The notes under the pieces were generated by a model. It ran no database searches, was not told the origin of the DNA, and worked only from the letters and a program-made list of their open reading frames with translations. Below are positions 46,501 to 55,068 of a DNA stretch of 64,000 nt, in pieces. The stretch's first letter is position 1. Every line of letters starts with the position of its first letter. The translations under genes were made by a program, and so were the position numbers. The stretch is from Paenibacillus pectinilyticus (lineage in GTDB: Bacteria > Bacillota > Bacilli > Paenibacillales > NBRC-103111), in the NCBI RefSeq assembly GCF_001700435.1, contig NZ_LYPC01000022.1:228087-292086 (forward strand), written 5' to 3'.

Positions 46501-46577
46501 CTAACAGTAACAGCTCCTTATTCATCCATAGATTCGTTATTTTATTTTACCAAAAAAGAGTGCTTAAGGACATGACA

Positions 46578-46612
46578 ACGGCGAGGGGTTATGATAACCT
46601 CCTCGCCGCTAA
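46578..46612. terminator. Terminator after first GH87-like gene
   Basis: CGGCGAGG...GGTTAT / ATAACC...CCTCGCCG, a long GC-rich stem with one bulge, immediately downstream of the stop at 46620 on the minus strand. Confidence 0.75.
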
Positions 46613-46619
46613 CAAACCG

Positions 46620-49600
46620 TTATTTAATTGTTAGACTAAATCCAGACTGGATGAAGTAAAGACTCGGATATGCAATATTCGTAGTCGTCAATCCAGTGAA
46701 CGTTGCCGCACCATTATTCGTGTACGTGTAGATAGCAGCACCTTTATGTTGTCCTGCAAAGCGCGAAGTCGTCACTCCGTCTAGCCCCGTACCATCAATC
46801 GTAATGTTATTAAAGTTAATATTCTGGAATCCACCACTATACCCGAATTGTACAGCATCGCGTTGTGTATTAAGAATCGTAACGTTGCTGACAGTTAAGT
46901 TTGTAATCGGATCCGAGGAAGCTTCTAGATCAATCGCGCCACGTTCCCCATTGTAAAGGTCTTGACTCGTACCTGTGTTAATTAGCGTGTTATCCGAGAA
47001 TATGATGCCTGTGTTATTTTGGAAATGGTACCCCGGGAATACCGTGTTCATTCGGAAACCGGAACCTCCAACTGTATCTACAATTAAGTTGTTCGTAGCC
47101 TTGTGGCCGCTTCCTCCGAAGAAAGCGATTGCACCTGCACGCCAGTTATTCTCAATTGTGTTATAAGTGAAGGTATCGTTTACGCCCATTACAGCGCCAT
47201 TCGTGTTATCTGTCCAAACCGCAAGTGCATCATCACCGTTGTTGCGCAAGCTTGAATTACGAACTGTTGAATTGCTCGTTCCTTGACAGAAGTTAATGCC
47301 GTCGGCAAGATTGTTTCTTACTCGGCTGTTTTCAATCAACAGACCTTCAGCATGAATCGCTGGTGTGTGAGCATAATCGGCTACCCAGAAACCACATTCA
47401 AAGTGTTCTTCCCAAATGTCATGAATCCTGGAGTTCGTTCCGAAGTTATCCATGAAGGCTTTGTAAATCGCATTTTGGTTATAACGGGAACGCAGATTCG
47501 AATTCATGTATACGTTACTGAAATCGAGTTGGCCGCTGATACGGAACGAGATACCGCCGCCTGCAGCATTTGAATTCGTAAATTGGATGTTGGTATACCA
47601 GATACCTGCACCTGTAATTGTTAAGTTATTAATCATGTTGGTGGCAGTACCGATTTGCCACATGCTGCTGAGATGGAACGTTCCTTCTGGGATGTACAAC
47701 GTTTTCCCTGATGAAACAGCTGCACTTACCGCATTGTTAAAAGCAGCAAGATCATCAAGTCCGTCGTTTGGAATGGCTCCGAAATCGGTAACAGAAACGG
47801 AGTTAGCCGGACGTGCAATCGCTGTCGGAACCGCTTCAATTTCAAGGAAGTCAACGCCATATTCTAAGCTGTCTCCATTGTTCTTTTGGATACGGATGGT
47901 ATCTCCTTGGTGGAGGGCTGTATCCAGTTTGAAATGTACTTCATCAAATCGGAACAACGGACGGCCACCGCCAGGTGCATCCGCAGGCTGGTCACTGGAG
48001 AAATACTGCCAGCTATAGTAGGATGTCAACGAAATCGTTTTGGTTTTAACACCATTTACATATACGTCAAGTGAACCGTTCAATCCCATGCCATTACTTG
48101 AATCCGGCATCGTAAATCTCATGGTTACTCCTGCTCCGCCTTCCCCCTGTCTGATCGCCCATTGTGCATATGAGCCATTCGAAGGAAGAGCTGCATAACT
48201 TTGACCTGAAGCTTCAGAAGCCGTAAGCGATTGATCAAAGTTAGGTGCGGATTTCACATTGGCACCACCACCAAGCGTTGCATCTTGCGTATCATACCGG
48301 GTATATGGCATGCTCGCACCGCGTGCAGCATACACAACCAAACTAGTTGTGCTTGTGTTGTTGGCTTGCTTCGTGCTTACTTCATTCGCATCAGCAGCAA
48401 CCGTTGAAACTACCGCGTAACTGCCATTTGCAGCAGTCCATGTCCCCGTAAGGGCTACATTAACGGATGCGCCCGCTGCGATAGCACCGCTGTAAGATCC
48501 CGTAAAGGTTTGAATGGTTGACCCAGAAGCATTTTTAAGAGCTACGGTTATATTGTGAGCACCGTTTGCCGAAGCGATGTTACCTTGATTTTTCAGATTT
48601 ACGGTAAAGGAAACGATATTTCCAACCACTGGATTGCTTGGTGCCCATGCAGCCGTGGCTACCAAATCAGAACTTGGAACTGCACTGACAACCAAGTTAG
48701 AGCTGCTCGTGTAGCTGTTATTGCTTTCACTCAGCTCGATGACGGCATTCTCTTCATCTGCCTTGGCAGTCAGCGTGTAGCTGCCGGCTGTTTGGGCTGC
48801 GATGTTCGCCGTCACATTTGCCGTTGCACCTGCTGCTAGGGCTGCTACAGGGGCAGATCCCACTTTCGTCGAGCCTGCATAAAAGTTAACCGTAGTCGCC
48901 GTAGCGGCGGCGGAGCCGATATTTTTCACGACTGCGTTAAGGGTAATCGCATCGGTTTCAATCGGCGTAGTCGGCGTCCAGGACAAACCGGTGATCGTCA
49001 AATCCGGATTCGGAGCTGGCGTACCGATAACTTCGAACTCAGCAACTTGAGCACCCGGCGCTCCGGAGTTCGCTGTGACTTTCAATTGAACATCGCTAAC
49101 TGTCGCTGTCACCGGGATGGTAACTACGTTACCTGAAGCTGGATTAAACGTGTAGGTTGCGGAAGCTACGAGGGTCGTGAATGCGGAACCGCCTTGCGAT
49201 TTACCGAGCACTTCGATCGTTTGCGTACGCGTTGCCCACGCGGCGTCAGGGTTTAGCTTCACAGCAACGGACGAGATGGATGCATTAGCGCCCAAGCTCA
49301 TGGCAAGTGTAGCCGGATATGCGCCAGAACCACTTTCCCAGTATGTGGTGACACTGCCGTCATTTGCATTAGCAGCGACAAACGATTGTGTGTTGGACGA
49401 AGCTGTGATCGTTTTGCCCACAGCAAGATTGCTGCCGCTTACGACACTGCCGTTTCGCGTTACAGTATTACTTGAGGCAGAAACATTCCCTGCTGCATCC
49501 TTCGCTTTCACGTAGTAACTAACCGTGGCTGTATCTGGTTGGTTATCCGTGTAAGTCAGCACATTGCCTGCTACACTAGTACGCAGACTACCATTCGCGT

Positions 49601-50528
49601 AGATGTCATAACCTGTCACGCCGACATTGTCCGTCGAAGCGTTCCATGTCAATTTTATTTGCCCCGAAGCAGGTGCCGTGTAGGCCAGCGTCGACGGTGC
49701 AGACGGTGCTTGTGTATCAGAGTTAACAACACCTGTGCGTGTTACTACATTGCTTGCGGCAGAAACATTGCCTGCGGCATCCTTCGCAATCACGTAGTAG
49801 CTAACCGTGTCTGTATCTAACTGATTATCCGTGTAAGTCAGGACATTGCCTGCAACAGATGTACGCAGACTGCTGTTCGCGTAGATATCGTAACCCGTTA
49901 CGCCAACGTTATCCGTTGAAGCGTTCCATGTTAATTTAATTTGACCGGAAGCAGGCGTCGTGTAGGCCAAATTTGCTGGAGCAGTCGGAGTCTGTGTATC
50001 CCCAGTCGCGGATCCATACACTTCAAATTCGGAAAGCTGCGCAGCCGGCCAGCCTGAATTGGCTGTGACCGTTAATTTGACATAGCGAGCTGAAGCCGCT
50101 GTGAAATTTATGGTCACAGTATTGTTACTTGTGGGATTAAACGTGTAGCTAGCTGAGCTTGCGAGGTTGGTATATGTAGAGTCATTCAAGCTACCGAGTA
50201 CGGAAAGTGTTTGCGATCGCGATCCCCAGCCGACGGGAAGCTTCAACACAACCTGATTAACGGAGTACGTGCTTCCCAAGTCTACGCGAATCGATTGAGG
50301 AAATGCATTATTCGTGCTTTCCCAGTATGTAGCTTGATTGCTGTCATTGACGTTCGTCGCCACATAGACATCGTTATAACCAGTTGCGGTGACCGGTTTG
50401 CCTGCTGCTAAATTCGTGGCTGCAAGAGCGGCTGGCACTGCGATTCCTAACTGTGCGAACATGACGGCTAGAATGAGTGCGACAAGTAACCTTTTGGACT
50501 TATGAACGCGATTGAACTGCAAATTCAT
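46620..50528 (-). CDS. Secreted multi-domain GH87-like alpha-1,3-glucanase (mosaic copy 1)
   Basis: 1302 residues: signal peptide (1-36, ending ALAA), F5/8-type (discoidin) domain (37-172), two FN3 modules (about 178-361), a second F5/8-type domain (368-503), two CARDB-like domains (about 508-730), a galactose-binding or CBM6-like module (735-905) and a right-handed beta-helix of the Pectate_lyase_3 type (915-1302). The beta-helix carries ADGINF (Asp1076) and GDDALAVW (Asp1099, Asp1100), the 23-residue spacing I associate with the catalytic Asps of GH87 alpha-1,3-glucanases. It would cleave alpha-1,3-glucan outside the cell. The first ~730 residues are almost the same as in the next gene. Confidence 0.85.
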   Translation of the reverse strand: MNLQFNRVHKSKRLLVALILAVMFAQLGIAVPAALAATNLAAGKPVTATGYNDVYVATNVNDSNQATYWESTNNAFPQSIRVDLGSTYSVNQVVLKLPVGWGSRSQTLSVLGSLNDSTYTNLASSASYTFNPTSNNTVTINFTAASARYVKLTVTANSGWPAAQLSEFEVYGSATGDTQTPTAPANLAYTTPASGQIKLTWNASTDNVGVTGYDIYANSSLRTSVAGNVLTYTDNQLDTDTVSYYVIAKDAAGNVSAASNVVTRTGVVNSDTQAPSAPSTLAYTAPASGQIKLTWNASTDNVGVTGYDIYANGSLRTSVAGNVLTYTDNQPDTATVSYYVKAKDAAGNVSASSNTVTRNGSVVSGSNLAVGKTITASSNTQSFVAANANDGSVTTYWESGSGAYPATLAMSLGANASISSVAVKLNPDAAWATRTQTIEVLGKSQGGSAFTTLVASATYTFNPASGNVVTIPVTATVSDVQLKVTANSGAPGAQVAEFEVIGTPAPNPDLTITGLSWTPTTPIETDAITLNAVVKNIGSAAATATTVNFYAGSTKVGSAPVAALAAGATANVTANIAAQTAGSYTLTAKADEENAVIELSESNNSYTSSSNLVVSAVPSSDLVATAAWAPSNPVVGNIVSFTVNLKNQGNIASANGAHNITVALKNASGSTIQTFTGSYSGAIAAGASVNVALTGTWTAANGSYAVVSTVAADANEVSTKQANNTSTTSLVVYAARGASMPYTRYDTQDATLGGGANVKSAPNFDQSLTASEASGQSYAALPSNGSYAQWAIRQGEGGAGVTMRFTMPDSSNGMGLNGSLDVYVNGVKTKTISLTSYYSWQYFSSDQPADAPGGGRPLFRFDEVHFKLDTALHQGDTIRIQKNNGDSLEYGVDFLEIEAVPTAIARPANSVSVTDFGAIPNDGLDDLAAFNNAVSAAVSSGKTLYIPEGTFHLSSMWQIGTATNMINNLTITGAGIWYTNIQFTNSNAAGGGISFRISGQLDFSNVYMNSNLRSRYNQNAIYKAFMDNFGTNSRIHDIWEEHFECGFWVADYAHTPAIHAEGLLIENSRVRNNLADGINFCQGTSNSTVRNSSLRNNGDDALAVWTDNTNGAVMGVNDTFTYNTIENNWRAGAIAFFGGSGHKATNNLIVDTVGGSGFRMNTVFPGYHFQNNTGIIFSDNTLINTGTSQDLYNGERGAIDLEASSDPITNLTVSNVTILNTQRDAVQFGYSGGFQNINFNNITIDGTGLDGVTTSRFAGQHKGAAIYTYTNNGAATFTGLTTTNIAYPSLYFIQSGFSLTIK
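49446..50003. repeat. Tandem FN3 modules (about 280 bp each) in GH87 copy 1
   Basis: Two adjacent FN3-coding units, about 50003-49734 and 49715-49446 on the minus strand, encode nearly the same sequence (SGQIKLTWNASTDNVGVTGYD, then DAAGNVSA). They are a recent internal duplication and recur in GH87 copy 2. Confidence 0.75.
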
Positions 50529-50765
50529 TAGAATTAAACCTCCTAATTTGTAAACATGTAAGCTTTGCAGATACCTGTTGCAAAATAAGAAAGCGCTTCC
50601 CTTTCCTTCAATAATTACTATGAGGCCGCCTCCCTACCTTCCACCTCCAACCGACGACCAGTATCGTAATCATAACAAACAAATGAATGTATGAACGATG
50701 TGTATCCTTACTGGGTTCATGTGCAAAATTACGCATTTCATACAATTAAAGGAAGTCATTCAGCC
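50529..50765 (-). promoter_or_regulatory. Conserved leader of GH87 copy 1 with GAAAGCGCTTCC site
   Basis: This non-coding stretch, up to the terminator at 50787, is closely similar to the DNA before GH87 copy 2. It holds the palindrome AAGCGCTT (50591-50598, in GAAAGCGCTTCC), a cre-like or LacI-type operator, a GTTTGTTATGATTACGATAC element with TATGAT as a possible -10, and TTGCAA near the ribosome site. No coding sequence. Confidence 0.6.
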
Positions 50766-50786
50766 GAGCTGTAATGAACTGAACAA

Positions 50787-50819
50787 AACAGCTTACTCAG
50801 AAAACCGAGTAAGCTGTTT
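50787..50819. terminator. Terminator after GH87 copy 2
   Basis: AAACAGCTTACTC (50787-50799) pairs with GAGTAAGCTGTTT (50807-50819), perfect 13-bp stem. It ends the gene at 50839 on the minus strand. Confidence 0.85.
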
Positions 50820-50838
50820 GTCGAATATTTATGCCCTA

Positions 50839-53800
50839 TTACCAGTTATTCCCTGAAACTCTTGTAATGGTAAAGTTCGGATTTGATGATTCTCCATAGA
50901 TGGCTGTAACACCAGGATTGTTCACTTTTACGTTGGTAAAGCTTGCTGCACCTACAACGGGTCCTTGGCCTTGTTCTGCTTTTACAACAAGCTTGATGCC
51001 ATAACGAGTCGGATTATTGATGTTGACGTTTTCTACCCGAACATTTTGCATCGCTAGCGCATTTGGATACATGTTCTGGAACATCAATCCGAAATAAACC
51101 GAGTTGTTAATGTCCACGTTTTTAACCAAAATGTTCTTGAATGCACGGTCACCCGAATAGAACCAAATTGCACCAAAATTCTGGTAATCATTGATCTTGT
51201 CGTCTGCTCCTACGCTGGTCCAGAAATCTCCGCCCGTCCGGTCAAGCGTGATGCCGTCGAATACCGTATCCACGTCCCCAAAGCCCAACGTGTTGTAACC
51301 GAAGCTCAAGCTGCTGATCGTAAGACCTGGATACGTCAATGTATCTGCACCATACAGGTTCTGGAACAAGTTATCCGATCCGCCGTAGGCTGCAAATGCT
51401 GCTGCACGTCTTACAGCTACCGCAGTTAGGTTTGTGAACTTGTTGCCTACATTGTACGAACCACCGGCATCTACCGCACTGAACTCTGCAAAGGAATCAT
51501 CGCCAGTTGCTCTCGCGTAGTTGTTGTCAATGATGTTGTTGTTGGATCCGTTGGTCATGTTGATTCCGTCTGCGAACGTGTTTTTAATCCGGTTGTTTCT
51601 GAACGTATTGTTTGAAGCACCAACTCCCCAATACAAGCAGATGAAGTGCTCCGCCCAAATGTTTTGAATCGTAACGTTCTGCATACCGTTTCCATCGATG
51701 AATTTACCTGGTCCATCCACACGGTACTGATAGTTGCCCCAAGCGGACAAATCTTTGATGGTCGAGCCATTCGCGGTCGAAGCAATATTAAAGCCAACAT
51801 CTGTGTTGGATTGATCTTGTGGTGCTGTCAGCTTGGTATACCATGGCCCTGCTCCGATGATTTCGGTTGCGCGTCCGTAAATGAAGATTTTGCTATTAAT
51901 TGTCCATGTGCCAGCAGGAATGAATATCCCTTTCTTGGTTGTGTCTTGTCTAAATTCATTCAGAGCTTGATCGATCGATTTCGAAGCTGAAACCTGGACG
52001 TATTTACTCGGATCAGGGTTCGAAACTGCCGGAGCAACATTTTCCGTCTCGATCATGTCAACGTAGATCCAAGAAACGTCGCCTGCATCCTTTTGGATTT
52101 TGATCTTCGTTCCCGCTGGGTAAACTTGATCAAGCATCAATTGGGCATCTTCATAGAGCCAATATGCTTTCGTACCCGAATTATCATATCCGAGACGACC
52201 CAGTGTAGTTGGCGTTGCATACAAGTAAGAGAACTTTGAGGACACGTTGAATTTGCCTTTACTTACCCCATCGGCATATATGCTGACAGTTCCCGTCGTA
52301 TTTTCGGCCACAGCATTACGCAGAACGAACGCGTTCGCTGGAGAAGTCAGTGTAAACTCGACATACTCTCCAGTTGCATCTAAGTAAACTGCAGAGCGCC
52401 CGGAAGCTTCTCCGGCAAAGTCGCCTGGTGTAAAGTTCGGAACCAATCTCGTTCCGTTCGTGGCATTGGAAGGTAATTCTGCTTCAATAACGGTAAACGG
52501 CATGTTAGCGCCACGTCCCGAATAAAGACTTGTTACACTTGAGTTATTTGCTTGTTTAATGCTAACTTCATTCGCATCAGCCGCAACTGTCGCAGTCAGT
52601 GTGTAGCTGCCATTAACGGCTGTCCAAGTTCCCAAATTCACATTAACGGATGCTCCAGCTGCGATAGCGCCGGTATAGGATCCAGTTAGCGTTTGGATCG
52701 TGGCACCCGCCGAGTTCTTAAGAACTAAAGTCAGAGCGTGAGCTCCGCTCGCAGAAGCAATGTTCCCTTGATTTTTCAGATTAACAGTAAAGGTTACAGT
52801 ATTTCCAGCTACTGGATTGCTAGGTGACGAAGAAGCCGTAACAATCAAATCAGCGCTTGCAACCGCATTTACAACTAGATTAGAGCTGCTCGTGTAGCTG
52901 TTATTGCTTTCATTCAGCTCGATGACGGCATTCTCTTCATCTGCTTTCGCAGTAAGTGAATAGCTGCCAGCCGATTGAGCTGCGATGTTCGCCGTTACAT
53001 TTGCCGTTGCTCCTGCTGCTAGAGCTGCTACTGGGGCAGATCCCACCTTCGTCGTGCCTACATAAAAGTTAACCGTCGTCGCTGTTGCGGCGGCCGTGCC
53101 GATATTTTTCACGACTGCGTTAAGAGTAATCGCATCGGTTTCAATTGGTGTAGTCGGCGTCCAGGACAACCCGGTGATCGTTAGATCCGGATTCGGAGCA
53201 GGCGTACCGATAACTTCGAACTCAGCAACTTGAGCGCCTGGCGCTCCGGAATTCGCTGTGAATTTCAACTGCACGTCGCTGACTGTTCCTGTCACCGGGA
53301 TGTTGACCACATTGCCCGAAGCTGGATTAAACGTGTAGGTTGCGGAGGCAACGAGCGTCGTGAATGCGGAACCGCCTTGCGGTTTTCCGAGTACTTCGAT
53401 CGTTTGCGTGCGCGTTGCCCACGCTGCATCTGGGTTCAGCTTCACAGCGACGGACGAAATGGAAGCATTAGCGCCCAAGCTCACGGTAAGTGTAGCTGGA
53501 TATGCGCCAGAACCGCTTTCCCAGTACGTGGTGACACTGCCGTCATTTGCATTAGCAGCGACAAACGATTGTGTGTTGGACGATGCTGTGATCGTTTTGC
53601 CCACAGCGAGGTTACTGCCACTTACGACAGTACCGTTTCGCGTTACCGTATTGCTAGCAGCAGAAACATTGCCTGCGGCATCCTTCGCTTTCACGTAGTA
53701 GCTAACCGTGGCTGTATCTGGCTGGCTGTCCGTGAAGGTCAGCACATTGCCAGCTACACTAGTACGCAGGCTGCCGTTTGCGTAGATGTCATAGCCGGTT

Positions 53801-54711
53801 ACGCCAACGTTGTCGGTTGAAGCGTTCCATGTTAATTTGATTTGACCCGATGCTGGTGTCGTGTAGGCCAAGCTTGCCGGTGTTGTCGGCGCTTGTGTAT
53901 CAGAATTGACTACGCCAGTACGTGTTACCGTATTGCTTGCGGCGGAAACATTGCCTGCGGCATCCTTCGCAACCACATAGTAACTGACCGTTGCCGTATC
54001 TGGTTGGCTGTCTGTGTAAGTCAGCACGTTGCCAGCTACACTAGTACGTAGACTGCCATTCGCGTAAATGTCATAACCTGTAACGCCAACGTTATCTGTT
54101 GAAGCGTTCCATGTTAATTGGATTTGACCCGAAGCTGGCGTCGTGTAGGCCAAACTTGACGGTGCAGTTGGTGCCTGTGTATCTCCAGCCGCTGCTCCGT
54201 ACACTTCAAATTCGGAAAGCTGCGCAGCAGGCCAGCCTGAATTGGAAGTAACTGTTAATTTGACATAGCGGGCTGAAGCGGCAGTGAAATTAATGGTCAC
54301 AATGTTGTTGCTTGTGGGATTAAATGTGTAGCTAGCTGAGCTTGCGAGGTTGGTATATGTAGAGTCATTCAAGCTACCGAGTACGGAAAGTGTTTGGGAT
54401 CGCGATCCCCAGCCGACGGGAAGCTTCAGCACAACCTGATTGACAGAGTACGTACTTCCCAAGTCTACACGAATTGATTGGGGAAATGCGTTATTCGTGC
54501 TTTCCCAGTATGTGGCTTGATTACTATCATTGACGTTAGTCGCCACGTAGACATCGTTATAGCCAGTGGCGGTGACTTGTTTACCTGCTGCTAAATTCGT
54601 GGCTGCAAGAGCAGCTGGCACTGCGATTCCTAATTGTGCGAACAAAACGGCTAGAATGAGTGCGACAAGGATACTTTTGGACTTATGAACCCGATTGAAC
54701 TGCAACTTCAT
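50839..54711 (-). CDS. Secreted multi-domain GH87-like alpha-1,3-glucanase (mosaic copy 2)
   Basis: About 1290 residues with the same order as its neighbour: signal peptide, F5/8, two FN3, F5/8, two CARDB-like, galactose-binding module, beta-helix. The start at 54711 matches the homologous ATG of copy 1, ten bases after GGAGG. The beta-helix has ADGINM (Asp1048) and GDDSFAEF (Asp1071, Asp1072), keeping the 23-residue spacing. The N-terminal ~730 residues are nearly identical to copy 1, whereas the last ~550 are clearly diverged, so the pair shares binding modules but not the catalytic domain. Confidence 0.85.
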   Translation of the reverse strand: MKLQFNRVHKSKSILVALILAVLFAQLGIAVPAALAATNLAAGKQVTATGYNDVYVATNVNDSNQATYWESTNNAFPQSIRVDLGSTYSVNQVVLKLPVGWGSRSQTLSVLGSLNDSTYTNLASSASYTFNPTSNNIVTINFTAASARYVKLTVTSNSGWPAAQLSEFEVYGAAAGDTQAPTAPSSLAYTTPASGQIQLTWNASTDNVGVTGYDIYANGSLRTSVAGNVLTYTDSQPDTATVSYYVVAKDAAGNVSAASNTVTRTGVVNSDTQAPTTPASLAYTTPASGQIKLTWNASTDNVGVTGYDIYANGSLRTSVAGNVLTFTDSQPDTATVSYYVKAKDAAGNVSAASNTVTRNGTVVSGSNLAVGKTITASSNTQSFVAANANDGSVTTYWESGSGAYPATLTVSLGANASISSVAVKLNPDAAWATRTQTIEVLGKPQGGSAFTTLVASATYTFNPASGNVVNIPVTGTVSDVQLKFTANSGAPGAQVAEFEVIGTPAPNPDLTITGLSWTPTTPIETDAITLNAVVKNIGTAAATATTVNFYVGTTKVGSAPVAALAAGATANVTANIAAQSAGSYSLTAKADEENAVIELNESNNSYTSSSNLVVNAVASADLIVTASSSPSNPVAGNTVTFTVNLKNQGNIASASGAHALTLVLKNSAGATIQTLTGSYTGAIAAGASVNVNLGTWTAVNGSYTLTATVAADANEVSIKQANNSSVTSLYSGRGANMPFTVIEAELPSNATNGTRLVPNFTPGDFAGEASGRSAVYLDATGEYVEFTLTSPANAFVLRNAVAENTTGTVSIYADGVSKGKFNVSSKFSYLYATPTTLGRLGYDNSGTKAYWLYEDAQLMLDQVYPAGTKIKIQKDAGDVSWIYVDMIETENVAPAVSNPDPSKYVQVSASKSIDQALNEFRQDTTKKGIFIPAGTWTINSKIFIYGRATEIIGAGPWYTKLTAPQDQSNTDVGFNIASTANGSTIKDLSAWGNYQYRVDGPGKFIDGNGMQNVTIQNIWAEHFICLYWGVGASNNTFRNNRIKNTFADGINMTNGSNNNIIDNNYARATGDDSFAEFSAVDAGGSYNVGNKFTNLTAVAVRRAAAFAAYGGSDNLFQNLYGADTLTYPGLTISSLSFGYNTLGFGDVDTVFDGITLDRTGGDFWTSVGADDKINDYQNFGAIWFYSGDRAFKNILVKNVDINNSVYFGLMFQNMYPNALAMQNVRVENVNINNPTRYGIKLVVKAEQGQGPVVGAASFTNVKVNNPGVTAIYGESSNPNFTITRVSGNNW
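53640..54190. repeat. Tandem FN3 modules in GH87 copy 2
   Basis: Two FN3-coding units corresponding to those of copy 1, with only scattered substitutions within and between genes. Confidence 0.75.
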
Positions 54712-54717
54712 TAGCAT

Positions 54718-54945
54718 AAAACCTCCTAATTAGTAAACATGTGAACCATGCACATACCCGTTGCAACATAAATAGTAAGCGCTTCCCACTCCTTCGGCGA
54801 ATAGCGTGAGGCCGCCTTTTCACTTCCCTCCTTTCCAAGCAACGACCGGTATCGTAATCATAACAAACATGTGAACATGAGAACGATGTGCATCCTTACT
54901 GGGTTCGTGTGCAAAATTACGCATTTCATACAATTTTAGGAAGAA
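54718..54945 (-). promoter_or_regulatory. Conserved leader of GH87 copy 2 with TAAGCGCTTCC site
   Basis: Closely similar to 50529-50765 over its whole length, including AAGCGCTT (54777-54784), GTTTGTTATGATTACGATAC and a region reading TGTGCAAAATTACGCATTTCATACAATT. This conservation outside coding DNA suggests shared regulation of the two genes. From 54946 to 55017 nothing was recognised. Confidence 0.6.
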
Positions 54946-55017
54946 TTAAAGGGATTACATGGTTACTCTCACTTCCTTCTTTTTACAATTGTAGGTTCTT
55001 CATAAGTAGGTAAAAAT

Positions 55018-55048
55018 AGAAGACCTCTCAGCTAGTAAGAGGTCTTCT
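55018..55048. terminator. Terminator after giant SLH protein gene
   Basis: AGAAGACCTCT (55018-55028) pairs with AGAGGTCTTCT (55038-55048), perfect 11-bp stem, T-rich on the minus-strand exit. Confidence 0.85.
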
Positions 55049-55068
55049 ATTCGTTCATGTGAGTCTAA

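Noticed and set aside
53230..53820. 196-codon plus-strand open frame opposite the second glucanase gene
   Set aside because: It is antisense to a well-supported repeat-rich gene; composition is Cys/Arg-rich and reflects the reverse of the Ala/Thr/Ser-rich modules. Similar long antisense frames appear opposite 49177-49515 and 47506-48018.
46620..54711. Transposon-mediated duplication of the twin genes
   Set aside because: No transposase, inverted ends or target duplications seen; simple tandem duplication with later exchange is enough.
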